Assembly: GCA_905250025.1 (NCBI GenBank)
Contig: CAJNOJ010000384.1
Span: 1-64,000 of the forward strand
DNA length: 64,000 nt
Reading direction: 5' to 3'
Source of the DNA: Adineta ricciae
Lineage: Eukaryota; Rotifera; Eurotatoria; Adinetida; Adinetidae
The position numbers and the translations under genes are program-made. This document shows positions 1 to 11,284 of the stretch, piece after piece (within the stretch, counting starts at the first letter, position 1; every line of letters starts with the position of its first letter). The notes beneath the pieces are model-generated. The model did not search any database. It saw only the letters and a list, made by a program, of their open reading frames with translations, and was not told the DNA's origin.

Positions 1-319
1 CTTTTAATTGTCGACTAAGTGTAGAAATATCGACATTAAATTCTGGTTGAATTTGACGTAATGAAACTCCAGTCTTTTGGTCAGTCAAGCGTTTTAGTCG
101 ATTTAATTGTTGTGTTGATAATTTTTTAGGACGACCAACTCTAGGCTTATCGCCAATAGCACCAAATTCTTCATACTTTTTAATGATTCGATATATAGTT
201 GGACGTGGAATTTGTTCTTGTAAAAAATGATTTACAGTAATTCTTTTTTCATGTTTAGCAAAGTTCACGTAGTGTTGTACAATGCGTTTTTCAAGGAATT
301 CTCTTTCTGAACGTACCAT
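1..319 (-). CDS. Tc1/mariner-type transposase, N-terminal part (runs off window)
   Basis: Reading the minus strand from the ATG at 319 gives about 106 codons with no stop up to the window edge. The protein begins MVRSEREFLEKRIVQHYVNF and contains two helix-turn-helix-like segments separated by a GRPKKLS linker, the usual N-terminal bipartite DNA-binding layout of Tc1/mariner transposases. The catalytic DDE/D part would lie before base 1, so intactness cannot be judged. A probable terminal inverted repeat follows at about 441-474. A pogo or IS630-like relative is the main alternative. Confidence 0.7.
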   Translation of the reverse strand, partial: MVRSEREFLEKRIVQHYVNFAKHEKRITVNHFLQEQIPRPTIYRIIKKYEEFGAIGDKPRVGRPKKLSTQQLNRLKRLTDQKTGVSLRQIQPEFNVDISTLSRQLK

Positions 320-474
320 TGTATTATGAATAAAGATGAACTAATTTGTTTTATATCAAACTGAACTTCTTTCAGCGCTCTATCACGTGATATAGGGAGA
401 AAGGAAAAAAGTTTGTTTAACCCGAGATATATATAAAACAAATTTGTCTCAAAACTTATGCAACATGGGTTAGG
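1..474 (-). mobile_element. Tc1/mariner element, partial
   Basis: This comprises the transposase start, about 120 bp of 5' leader, and a putative terminal inverted repeat at 441-474. Read on the minus strand, the repeat opens with CCTAACCCATGTTGCATAAG, a mariner-like end, and is flanked by TA at 475-476 as expected for a TA target site. The other end is outside the window, so the repeat cannot be confirmed by pairing. Confidence 0.5.
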
Positions 475-476
475 TA

Positions 477-1909
477 TTTTCCAATAGTGTGTCGCTTCTT
501 GTGCCTTCGCTCTCTTTTCTTCGTCTTTGTCTCCTAGTTTATCTTTCCAAATAAACTTCCAAGAAGGCCGACCGCCTCGCGGTACACCTATCTTTCTCTC
601 CTCATCACCGACCGAAGGATTTCTGACGTTGGGAAATTCGAGTTTGAGGGTGAATTTCGTTTTATTCGCTGAGCCTGGGCCTGTTCCTTCCTTTTTACAA
701 AGGAGATATGTTTCTTTATCTGTTCTGAAATCTTTTGTAGAAGATGGTGAGCTGAACGGTATTCAAGGACGTCATGCGTACAAAGATAGTAGCTCAAGAA
801 CTTACACGAAAAGATCTAATGCATTGTACATAATGATGCTTTTAATTGAAGAAATCCGAAAAAGTGATATGAGCTTGGTATCATCCTTGCTTTGTAGGCT
901 ACATACATCATATCCTTTCATGGGAATTTAGTAGAAGTAGTTCGCAAAGCGATATACCCGTCAGTGGAATTCCATCTTAGTAATTACAGACGCGTGGACT
1001 GTAGAAACAGTATTCTGAACACATACCGCACTATGAAAGGTGTTCGTTTCGAATAACCTTGCCAGACTTCCGATAATATTGAAAGGGATTTGACGAATGA
1101 ATATTCCTCAATGAAAATATTCGACAAGGTATCATTTTGTTGACAACAGAGAAAAGAATCGGATTATCGCTGGAAGACACAGGTGAATGTTCAAAATTTT
1201 CAAGTAGTCTACTGTATATCGTCCGTCTATGAGTGGTTTAGTAAAGCATTTATGAAAATTTCCATGCGCGTGATGTGAAAAAAGAAAAACAGAGGACAAA
1301 GGTCAATGGTTGGCCGTTAGTGGCCGCCTGACTAGCCGTTGAGCGATGAATTTTTCAGTCAAAATAGCTAGTGCTGGAGAATTATCCCCTGACAAATGGC
1401 TAATCGGTCTGATTCCTAAAACGAACTCTTTATTCTATTCACTCTAGTGTGTGGCATAATGCCATGATTCAGTTGAGCACTAGTAGCAATCGCAGTGCGT
1501 TTTTTCTCTTTCAAAGTCTATGAATGTGTTCAGCATTAGGAAAACTCTTTCAGAAAAGGGTCAGCAAATCCAAAGGATGAGCGTTACTTGTATCAAATAT
1601 GTGCATGTACACAAGATCGTTTTATTAATTAGAAGCACTGGGTTTGAATAGGTTTAGTGAGAGCTAGAACACTAGGGAGAATAACATATGAAAAACATGA
1701 CGTCATATGGAAGAAACGAACGAAAATATTTGACATCATGAATAAAAGATTTTTCCTTCTGAACAGTCTGTATGAAAATATGTAGATGGCTAGAGAAAAC
1801 AACAACAAAAGTCAATAGTCAGTGAAAATAGAGAAATAGAAAAAGAAGTCTCGTTATACTTGATATAATCTAACAGACGTAAAATTTTAGTTCAAATTGT
1901 ATAAGTATC
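477..1909. other. no recognisable gene
   Basis: There is one open frame of 134 codons at 527-931 on the plus strand, but it is overlapped by a minus-strand frame and has no domain I recognise. The remainder is AT-rich with frequent stops on both strands. Nothing supports a gene here. Confidence 0.5.
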
Positions 1910-3604
1910 TCACATCCAAATAATAATAAACACTCCCCTCATGCTGAAATCAGTACTCCAGTATATCAATTGTCCTGTCTGATGTCGAAGTTCATTTAAA
2001 CTTTTCTTATAACTTTCAAGCCCGAAATCTGGCACATGTTCATCAACAGCACCATCATCAGCTAGTTTTAGTGTAAGATTATTTAGTCTGGGGAAATCAG
2101 CTCTTATTCTTCTAACAAGTTTCTGTAATTTATCTGAATTTCCAACACTAAATTCACTATGTAGCCTAAGTGTGAGTGATTTCAGATTCGGTGTGATATG
2201 TGCTAGATTAGAAAAGAATGTCGGATCCTGATCATTAAAGAAATCATCCTTAATCAGCTGGACATCATTTATTTTTCTGGAAATACTTGCAGAAGTAAGA
2301 AACTGTTTCAGAAGTAATAGAGCATCCTCTGTACCATCGTCTTCAAGAACTAAGCTATGTAGATTAGGTGCAAGTGCGATCACTTTAGAAAGAAATGAAC
2401 GTATCTCAGGGCTGGAATCTACCGTCGATTTGCAAATGTGAATTGTGTTCAAATGTAGGAGTTTAAGATCGTCGCTCAGTTGAAATGAACTAGGTGGATT
2501 GACATACAAAAAGGAACTTTCAGGAACATATAGTGAAGTAACAGCAAGTAACTCCGATCGAGGAAGGTCTGACTTGAGTTCTGTTCTTTTAAATCCTAAT
2601 CGCCACAATGACGTATCGAAAGGTTGCGGTCGTGGATTAGTGTAAGCAGAGTAGGTTGAGTGAGCTGATATTAATATTTCAGCATTTGGAAACCGTTGAT
2701 CCGGCCTATATTTCGTACGAATATCGTATTCGAAAGTTTCTAACTGGTCAACGTTGTTTACTAAACTGTGCAGCTTATCGAAGTCCGAAAAGTCTTTCTC
2801 TGCATTGAGAATAATTAGACCTAAATATTTCAGATTATTTTTGAAGTTGTTCAGAAGTTTGCTTAACATATCGAAGTTTGATTGATTTAAGTTGTTTTTG
2901 TTATTTTTTGATTTCAGCTGACGACAATCGATTTCTAAATGTAGCTTTTTCAATGTGTCTGGTACTTCTATCACTTCCAAATCAACAAAAGTATAGAATG
3001 ACAATTTCAATTCGTCGAGGTTTACTGCAACTTGGAATAATTTTACCAAATCAATAGTAGACATTAAATTAATGGACAGACGTTTGAGATACGGTGTTTG
3101 TTGTGTTACACTTGTGAAGTAATCAAAGCTATATGAATGAAGCACTTTCAGTGTCTGTAGATTAGGTGTTGCGTACTGCGATATTGACTCTAGGATTAAG
3201 CTTCCATTTACATCAATTGATAGATATTTGAGGGTTGATATTTGTAAAACTTGAATGAGACATTTATCTAATTTATCAGATAAAATTGTATCAGTTAAAG
3301 GTCGTTTCAGCGTAAGTGATTCGAGGCAAGATAAATGATGGAGTTGTAAATGTACTAAGTCAAACAGTTGTAATCCACTCACTGTAAGAGATCGTATGCT
3401 ATTGCTTTGGAACGGAAGAATGTGTTTGGCAAATAAACGAAAATGTTTGTAGAAGAGATCTGCTTGTGTGAGGTTCACGTTAGAAAGATACGGTTCAACT
3501 ATTTGTTGAAAACGTCGATTTAGATCTTTAAATGCATATAGTAGATCAAATCTGTGTAAATAACGAAAAACCAGTAAGAGTAATTCATCAGGCAGAGACT
3601 CCAT
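1910..3604 (-). CDS. F-box protein with leucine-rich repeats
   Basis: The intronless 564-aa protein opens with an F-box (residues 1-45, MESLPDELLLLVFRYL and following), the motif that binds Skp1 in SCF ubiquitin ligases. The remainder is a series of irregular leucine-rich repeats (for example LKYLSIDVNGS, LKRLSINLMS, LDELKLSFYTF, LKSLTLRLHSEF), which would form the substrate-binding arc. It has no signal peptide or membrane segment, so it should be cytoplasmic or nuclear. The start is the first ATG, directly at the F-box. F-box/LRR genes are strongly expanded in bdelloids, and the substrate cannot be guessed from sequence. Confidence 0.85.
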   Translation of the reverse strand: MESLPDELLLLVFRYLHRFDLLYAFKDLNRRFQQIVEPYLSNVNLTQADLFYKHFRLFAKHILPFQSNSIRSLTVSGLQLFDLVHLQLHHLSCLESLTLKRPLTDTILSDKLDKCLIQVLQISTLKYLSIDVNGSLILESISQYATPNLQTLKVLHSYSFDYFTSVTQQTPYLKRLSINLMSTIDLVKLFQVAVNLDELKLSFYTFVDLEVIEVPDTLKKLHLEIDCRQLKSKNNKNNLNQSNFDMLSKLLNNFKNNLKYLGLIILNAEKDFSDFDKLHSLVNNVDQLETFEYDIRTKYRPDQRFPNAEILISAHSTYSAYTNPRPQPFDTSLWRLGFKRTELKSDLPRSELLAVTSLYVPESSFLYVNPPSSFQLSDDLKLLHLNTIHICKSTVDSSPEIRSFLSKVIALAPNLHSLVLEDDGTEDALLLLKQFLTSASISRKINDVQLIKDDFFNDQDPTFFSNLAHITPNLKSLTLRLHSEFSVGNSDKLQKLVRRIRADFPRLNNLTLKLADDGAVDEHVPDFGLESYKKSLNELRHQTGQLIYWSTDFSMRGVFIIIWM

Positions 3605-5669
3605 GATCGAGTGAGAACTTTAAATGAAACGAAAGAGAAAAACTCGAGTTCTTTTATAACCACGTGAAGCAGAGGAAGCAAACAGTAAGTTGTGCAATAA
3701 CTTCGCAGTGTGATGAAATGTATACCATGACTCATTAAACACACAGTTAATTATACACTGCAAAAAAAGGAGTTTTACCAAACCAACAAAGGAACTTCCC
3801 TCCGATTCACGGGACGATCCTTTTTTGGTTAAGTAAAATGAAGGTTCCGTATCATAGATACCGTACGGAACCATCTGTAACTATATTAAAAAACGTTTCG
3901 TAAAAATCCATAGCTGCGAAACCTTCGTTGCATTAGTTGTTCTCGTGATTAGTCACAGATTCCTTTATAGTTATCCTCCTACAGGCTCCGTATTCACTCA
4001 CTACAGAATATATCGTTCAAAGTTACCTTTCAAACGTCCACACACCCTCACCCACACCCTCACACCCACCCTCACCCTCACCCTCAGATAATGAATTGGC
4101 AATGAAAGATTTGTTGCAATAAAAGTCGTTTTGTAAGGACGTGCTTTTGAAGAAACTCAAGTAGAGTATTTATACTAATAGAATGAGTAACTTAGTCCTA
4201 TAATCTTCGCATTTGATTTTTATCAAGTGATGTAAGAATGATTCTTTATGCGGATTACTTCCGTACTGGATTTCACGTTATGAAGTCTTAGTTGGTAGTT
4301 ACGCAAGAAAAAAGACCTAAAAATGGAACTTTCTGTTTTATCACTTAAATTCTCGCCACATTAAAGAATGCTGTAAAGATCATCAATCTTTTTTCCTCCA
4401 TTGTTTCTTTTACTGTCTGATGAGTCATAAATCAGAGATAGAGGATTGGATTTCAATTCAATCGACACACACATACTAGGAAAAAGTCAGATAACCTATG
4501 TAAATGAGTGGCGCTCAGCCGTTAGTAAGAGTCATCTTTTATTGCATCTATTCGAAATAAAAAAGAAGGCAGAGTAGAAGTTAATGTCTCACTGATGAAA
4601 CTAACTAAATTTTGTTAAGGTCCGTATAATATGATAAAATAGTTTATTTTTGAATAGTAAAACAAGACATCTGTCTATGAAAACGAGAACTGTTTATATA
4701 GTACGCAAACACACACATAGTTGGAATATACTAAATAGATATAATCTAATCTTATAAAATTCCTAAGATGTTATTACAAAGAATGGAGCCTAGATGAAGT
4801 TCCTTGGAAAACCCCTATTAAGGGGGGGGGGGTACCTCTCCCTTAAGATCGAGAGTGAGTGATATCTATAGTAATCATATATATATATAAGAAAAGAAAG
4901 AGAACAAACATATGGAAAATACCTATATCATGAGACATCTTATGGTACGTTATATTACGTACCATAACAAAGATCCTTTTAAAATTTGTCATATTGAACG
5001 GATTTTAGAAGGAAAATATTCTGATAACCTATGTCGTTCACTGCTGAACTATATACAGGAAATAAATACTTCACAGATTGAAGATATATAAACATAAAAA
5101 CAAGAAAAATGACTATGTATTCTCTTCGTCGAAAGCAAATGTTGTAATAACATAAATACACAAATTTATTTTTGAATAAATGAAATAAAGATTAACAAAA
5201 TAACATTAAAATAGAATGTGAATGTACAGGTATGAAAGTGTGAGAATATTATAGAAATTGTAAATTACTGTAAGGCTCAGTGAGTTTTTTTTCCTTTATC
5301 GTATTTTTCATTGTCATTTCAAAACCAAACTGATAGAAAGAAAGTACAGATTCATGGTTGAACAGTTCGTTGTATAATTAGTTAATTGTAACAGGAGTAA
5401 CATAATGTACAGATAGAGAAAGAGAGATAAACATTCATAAAACACAAATAATAACTGTCAAGAAAGGACTGACATAACAAAACATTTGCGTTAGATAGAT
5501 AGTAGATATAATCATACATTAGCAAACGTAATAGAAGAAGACTATGGAATTGAACTGTCTCTGTATAATTAGTTTCTGTAGAAACATTTATTTATTTGTA
5601 AAGGAAAAAAACATGGTTTATCGTGAATAAAAAGTTTTTGAATATAAATAAAAGAAAAAGCTCCATTGA
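3605..5669. other. intergenic region with a telomere-like tract and a G-run
   Basis: No gene is supported: open frames here are short and lack recognisable domains. The stretch holds the telomere-like tract at 4038-4086 and a run of 11 G at 4822-4832 next to short inverted CCCTTAA-like sequences. The last 500 bp before 5670 are very AT-rich and probably include the 3' UTR of the astacin-kelch gene. Confidence 0.5.
4038..4086. repeat. interstitial telomere-like tract (CACCCT/CCCACA variants)
   Basis: About 49 bp composed only of CACCCT, CCCACA and CACACC words. The G-rich strand reads GAGGGTGAGGGTGAGGGTGG and continues with GTGTGGG variants. This matches the general form of bdelloid telomere repeats (TGTGGG in Adineta vaga). 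It lies between the F-box gene and the astacin-kelch gene, with no gene directly attached. Confidence 0.7.
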
Positions 5670-8571
5670 TTAAGCATTAATCGAAAACAGTTCACAACTG
5701 CCGACAGACATACCACTCATAGTTAGCTGTCCTGCTATAACAAGGACTGCTGTTGATGGTGATGAAGAGCAATTAGTAAAAATAACCGATGTATGAGCCA
5801 TACGAGCAATGTTCATATCTGCTACAGCACGCCATGTATTGAGTCGATAATCATAAACCTCAGCCGAACGATGTATTGAACCGTTTATAGACAGTCCACC
5901 ACTTAGAAGAACTAATCCTGACGGTAATAAAGTTGCAGCGGGTTCAGATCGCCTTTGTATATTATTTGCTGCAGATCTAAATAATTTCGTTGTTGAATCA
6001 AATAAATAAGTTGCAGTAGTATTTAAATCACTACCAACTATTAAAAAGTGCCCATTAGGAAGCAATGTAGTTGTATGAATGGAGCGGAAGAGTGGCATTG
6101 TATTCAAACTACGAGTCCATTGTAATGTTGACACATCAAAGATTTCAGCTGAGTTATCGCGAGAACCACCTATAACTACAACCACATTCATAGATAGTAA
6201 GTATGTTGCTAAGAAATCCATTCGTTGATTAATCATTGAAGTGGTGGTTGTCCACTTATTTGAAACGAAATCATATAATTCACATGACTGAAAAAAAGAA
6301 GACTCCGTGCGATCTCCATATCCACCCATGACTAGGATTTTATTCATTGGCGCTGGCAAATAGACTGCTTGATGTCTATGTCTGCTAAAAGTCATATTGC
6401 TAACAGCTGTCCAAGTATTACTGACAGGATTGTAGATTTCTGCGGTTCTCTTAAATTTATTGTAATACCAACCACCTGTAACAAATAATCGACCATCTGG
6501 CAAAAGAGTAGCCGTGTGATATATTCGAGTATCAATCATTGATTTGCCTCTGGTCCATGTTTTTGTTGAAGAATTGTAAAGCTCCACTATATTAGCGTCT
6601 GCGTTACCTGCTATAGTGATGACACGTCCATCAAAAAGAAGAGTTGATGTATGTCCAATACCACCTACCGCAAGTGATCCTGTTTCTGACCAACGACCAG
6701 TATCTAATATAGCTAACAATGAAAAGATCTAATATGTATTATTTACAGGTTCAATTTACTTACTGCTTATTGTTGTTGTTGTCTTCGTCGTGGTAGAAGT
6801 AGTAGTTGTTGTTGATGGTGGTGCAGTACCAACTGTACGATTAAAAGTTACTTTATTGTATCCACTAGCAACAATGAAGAATGGCCCTGTCACGTTAGGA
6901 TTGTAAGTGGTAACAACTAACAGAATTGTGTCTGAAGGTGAAGCATTCAAGGTAAAACTAAATTCCCATCTCTCAATATTTTCATCATCAAAACCCTTAA
7001 TTAAATTCGCAGTCGGATTCAATGGATTAAACGCTTGATCATAAATGTAAGCAAATGTATCAATATTACTATAACATTGGAAGATATATGAACCAGCAGC
7101 TGAAACTTTTATATTAATAACTTCATAATAGAAGTTAGCTGACGAACTCCCATTACGAGTATACATTAAATTTTGCTTTGTCAATTCACCAGAATAAGTT
7201 GAAACTAACAGCGATGGATATGCTTTATTATGATACAAAGAATAAACGTGTGAAAAAATCTGTGTATGTATGTATGTATGTAATAGGTGTTACCTGGTTC
7301 AACTGGTATTGTGAATGATGGTAATGAAAGAGTAGTTGATGAACAATTATAGTATCGACGAATTATTTGAATATCAGTGTTACTTAAATTATAACGTTGT
7401 CCAATTTTAATGTTTGATTGAAGTGGTTCCATGGTTGGTTTACCATTAATTGAGAAATCATATTTTGCATAGTGCATAATTGACGAGTAATCATAGGAAG
7501 TATTAAACATATCAGCAACTGGATTATTATAGATCAAGTATTGCTGATCGGCTCCTAAATTAGAAGATTAGAAAAAATAAAATCGATTCAATGTGATCTG
7601 TCCTGAAAAACAAGTAATATTACCTGTTTGCATATTCTCGGGATATAATTCTACATACAATCCACGATCACTTCGTGATTGCTCATGGAACAAACCTGTT
7701 CAGAAAAAAAAACGACAAAAATTTAGAATATTTAGCATATCTATATTCTCATTCTTTCATATCGAACTTACCTAATACATGGAGAAGTTCATGGAAAGTT
7801 CTTCCATCATCAAAACAACCTGGATATTGTAATATTACATTTCCTACCCTTCGCCCAATCTAAAGGAAAAGTAAGATATGCATTTTCAAAAGCAAATAGA
7901 ATTGATTAATTTCGCGTACCGATGCAGAACAACCTGTACCATTTTGTATTGTGATGTAATATAAATCTGTTGAGATTTTTGGTCGAAATTGTATACATCG
8001 AGCATTATTGATAGCAACTAAATTTTCTATCTTGCGCATTCGAGTTACAATAGCTGTTTGTAATTGCGGGGCTATAAAATAGATTCCTTAGTAATATAAA
8101 ATTCTCACTCTAATCATATGTAATGATGATGACAATGAAATTGCAAATGATACATACTATATCCTGATCCAAACTGATAGGGAACGATTCCATCAGGCCA
8201 ACGTGCATCATTAGCCATGTATACTAAACCACGCTGAATTCAATGGCATAAATGTTAAAGCATTACTGAAATAGAATCAACATCAACTTACTATTTTACG
8301 TGATGAACCAATTACATGTCCATAAGTTCCATCCGCTGAAAAATAAAACAATACAAATGAACATGTCTATTAGAATATCTCTAATACTTACGTAGTCGTT
8401 CTAGATTTTCAAATTTGGCGTGTGGATCTTTCGTAAAAAGCTAAACTTACGCAGTATATTTTTCATATAATTTCAAAGGAACATTCCACTTACCTCTACA
8501 CTGAATACTGCATGTACATCCGCAACAATACTGATAATAATCCATAAAATAAAAGCAATTACATTCATCAT
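5670..8571 (-). CDS. secreted astacin metalloprotease with C-terminal kelch propeller (multi-exon)
   Basis: Nine or so exons with short introns read from the ATG at 8571. The product starts with a signal peptide (MMNVIAFILWIIISIVADVH). The astacin domain follows: RWPDGIVPYQF, then HELLHVLG (7771-7793) spliced to GLFHEQSRSDR (about 7660-7696), together the zinc site HExxHxxGxxHEQSRxDR, and the Met-turn SYDYSSIMHY near 7471-7500. An all-beta domain (about 6780-7226) and a Thr-rich linker come next. The last exon (5670-6718) encodes about six kelch repeats (HTATLLPDGRLFVTGG type). Frames join across each GT-AG pair I checked, for example HVL-G-LFHE and ISS-T-ILDTGRW. It is likely an extracellular protease that uses the propeller for binding. 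Coordinates span introns; the 5'-most small exons are the least certain. Confidence 0.85.
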
Positions 8572-10394
8572 ATTAATCGAACTGTGGCTCGGATTAATGG
8601 TTACCTACCTTTTTTCCACCTACTTATATATTGTACAATAGTCATGAACTATTAGATTTTGATTGGCAGATAATGATCATTTGTATCCAGGCTTTTTTGT
8701 TAATAACTTATTGCTAAATCTATCATATTTGCTCATATGTTATGAATATAATAAATATATAATCTGCATGACTTTGATTGATCCAAACTATCGGGAGAAA
8801 AATCAGCTAAGTCATGATAATAAACAAAACAAAAAAAAATATGACTATCGACGGGTTTACCTGTAGAAAATAACGAGATATATTTCTTCTTCCTATCTCA
8901 AAATATTTCTGTCATGTACGTCATTTTACTCAGATTTTTTCACATTAATCTATCGATATTCAGTTATGAAATTACTCGTCACTAAACAGTAGTAACTGAA
9001 ATCCAACCATTCATCTCTTCTTTAATAATCAAATGAAGGTAAATATCATCAAATATGTGTTTATTTTTTAACTAAATTTGAAAGCTCAGATTTTCTTCGT
9101 TTAAGTCGATTTGTTTATAGAAGAGAGTGAAGAGTTTTTTTTGTCGTTTTATCTACGGTTCGATAAATTATTGTACAACAAAAGTGTAAAGTGGAGAATT
9201 CTTAGATATTGTTTGTCTTGAAAGTAAAAGATGAATGTAGGTATGGAATGAAGTTGTTCTATGCGTTTAATAAAACTCAGATCTCGTACAAACCAAAAGG
9301 ATTGGTAAAATCCACCTTTTTCGACAGATGATGCAAGCAGAGAATAAATATAAAGAAATGTGGATAATCACTTTTCTTCTTGTTGAAAAGAAGTATTGTA
9401 TTTGAATTCTTTTTTAAATAAAATAGTCCTAAAATCATTGAGAATTAGGTTATTTCTTATTTTAATAGACTCTATTCATTGTTTCTATAATCATAATCAA
9501 TTGAATTAATCATTTCATATTATTAGTACTTTTATTGATACTTTGACTCTTGATATATAAAAAGTCTTAATCAGAATTTGTCTTGTTAAACTTACTATTT
9601 TTCGAAATATTCGATGGATTATAAAAATGTTTCAAAAAGTTGAAAAATCCTTTGTCGACAATTTTCAGATGTTTGTTGAATAGTTTATATTGAATTGTTT
9701 TCTCAACGATCAATTTATTCTCTTTCTCGTAGCGAAGAGTCTTAGAAACATAAATTGTTTGTTTGCTTGCTTGCTTGTATGTCCGCAGGGTCAGAAAAAC
9801 ATTGAAAATCGATTTTTCTGAAAAGACATTTCAGATGTATTTCGATGCGGAGACTTCGAATCTGATGTTACTTTTTGGAAACTTTTCATAAAAAAATTTG
9901 TTTAGACAAAGAACGACTTTCTTTACAAAAAGGTTTTGTTTTACAAAATTTTACCAAAGGGTTTTATGGGTCAAGGAACTCGAATCTGATATCATCTCTT
10001 TGAAATTTTTCATAAAAAAATTTTTTTGAGACAGAAACCCAATTTTTTACAAAAATGTTTTTTTGTAAAAATTTACAGCAGAGATTTTGAGGTTGGAGAG
10101 AAGAAATCTGATGTTATTTTTTGAGAATGGAGAAAAATTTTTTCAAACCGAGGATACCGATTTTCAGAAAAACACTTATAACTTGTTTACGAGTTCGACC
10201 CTTTCTTGCTCCAGATGCTGAACGGAAACGTCTAGATGAACTTGACAAAAAAAGAAAACGAGAATGTACCTCTTTCGCTTTTTGAACGTGTATAAATCAA
10301 TACACTGTTAAGAGTTTAGTGCTATTAGAAGCATATAAAATGTATTATTACTTTTCAAATTATCTTAAAATGATTATTCGTATATGTTCATTTT
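8572..10394. other. intergenic, AT-rich
   Basis: No gene is supported. The part from 9826 to 10180 is a degenerate tandem repeat (separate entry). A short plus-strand frame at about 10190-10284 encodes a charged segment (APDAERKRLDELDKKRKREC) ending in a stop; it may be a gene relic but I do not recognise it. Confidence 0.45.
9826..10180. repeat. degenerate tandem repeat, about 120-bp unit, roughly three copies
   Basis: The order of words recurs: TCGAATCTGAT, then TTTTTGGAAACTTTTCATAAAA, then a poly-T/A stretch with TTTACAAAAA. Recurrences start near 9848, 9970 and 10095. The copies have diverged by substitutions and small indels, so this is an old array. No coding potential is seen. Confidence 0.45.
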
Positions 10395-10505
10395 TTTACC
10401 TCTTCTGTTGTCATTATGAAGAAGAACACTGATATTGTTTGCACCGTAGTTAGCGGTAACTATATCGGGTTTGTTGTCATTATTGACATCGACGACTGCC
10501 ACTGA
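10395..10505 (-). pseudogene. FG-GAP/VCBS-repeat gene fragment cut by a scaffold gap
   Basis: The minus strand reads VAVVDVNNDNKPDIVTANYG followed by ANNISVLLHND. This is the calcium-binding DxNxDxxPD loop of an FG-GAP/VCBS propeller repeat. A GGTAAA that could be a splice donor follows. The fragment abuts the N bases at 10506-10507, so the gene is probably broken by the assembly rather than complete here. Bdelloid genomes carry many secreted proteins with such repeats. Confidence 0.6.
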
Positions 10506-10507
10506 NN
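10506..10507. other. assembly ambiguity (NN)
   Basis: Two N bases directly after the VCBS-repeat fragment. The continuation of that gene is absent on the other side, so sequence has probably been lost or misjoined here. Confidence 0.9.
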
Positions 10508-11284
10508 ATCGATATTTTCTCAAAAACTAAAGGTTCGATCATTATGAAAATTTTAGGGTATATACAACTTTTGATGCTCTATAAGCTCATGGGGAAATAA
10601 GATCAAAGTTTTGACTTAATAAATATGTTCCATTGTATATACCTCTAATAGGTGTATATGGATTATGTCCTCTGTGAAGCCAGTAACTCCGCCAAAAAAT
10701 CGACAGAATTCAAAAAAAATGGAGGATAGATGTAACTTTATATGATCTATGAAATGATGGGGGAAAAAGTGGGGGTCAAGGGGGGGGGGGGGGGGAAGCC
10801 CCCCCTTAACGGAAAAAATACAGTTATTCACTTGTAACATTTCGTTTGGATAATTCATCAGTTTTTTCTAAATATCAAAGTTACTCAATGTTTCACTTAT
10901 GCAAAGATGTACGAGTGAAGAGAATTCAATGACAAAAAATCATTATCTTTGTATATATTATAACTAATTTATGCGAATATCTATTTGAGTGAACAGATTA
11001 TGAAGGATCTATTAAAAATTTAATTAAAAAAGTCACACTTGAGAGTGATTATCGACTGTTATATATAATTATTAAAGAACAAAAATAGTTTTGTTTTATT
11101 TGAAAATCACATCTCTAAAATATTCTGCCTTTTTATGAGGATGAGAGTGACTTCTTTCGTTCATAGTTATCGAAAGTAAATTAAGTAAACATTCGAAATA
11201 TAACAATTTTGTTTTATATGATTCAAAGGAAAAAACATAAATTCATTGAAGTTCAAGTCTTTAATGTATGACATACATATGTGT
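10508..11284. other. intergenic with homopolymer G16/C7
   Basis: No gene is supported. A minus-strand frame at 10616-10858 encodes PPPPP only because it crosses the G-run at 10780-10795. The G16-AAG-C7 block (10780-10805) could fold on itself. The remainder is AT-rich and leads into the 3' end of the DUF4246 gene. Confidence 0.5.

Noticed and set aside
527-931. 134-codon plus-strand open frame
   Set aside because: No domain, overlapped by a minus-strand frame, composition not protein-like, no splice context.
3520-3874. Minus-strand frames upstream of and overlapping the F-box start
   Set aside because: Shadows or leader sequence; the F-box gene has a clear start at 3604 and these frames lack domains.
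10616-10858. 80-codon frame with a Pro run
   Set aside because: The Pro run is only the translation of the G16 homopolymer.
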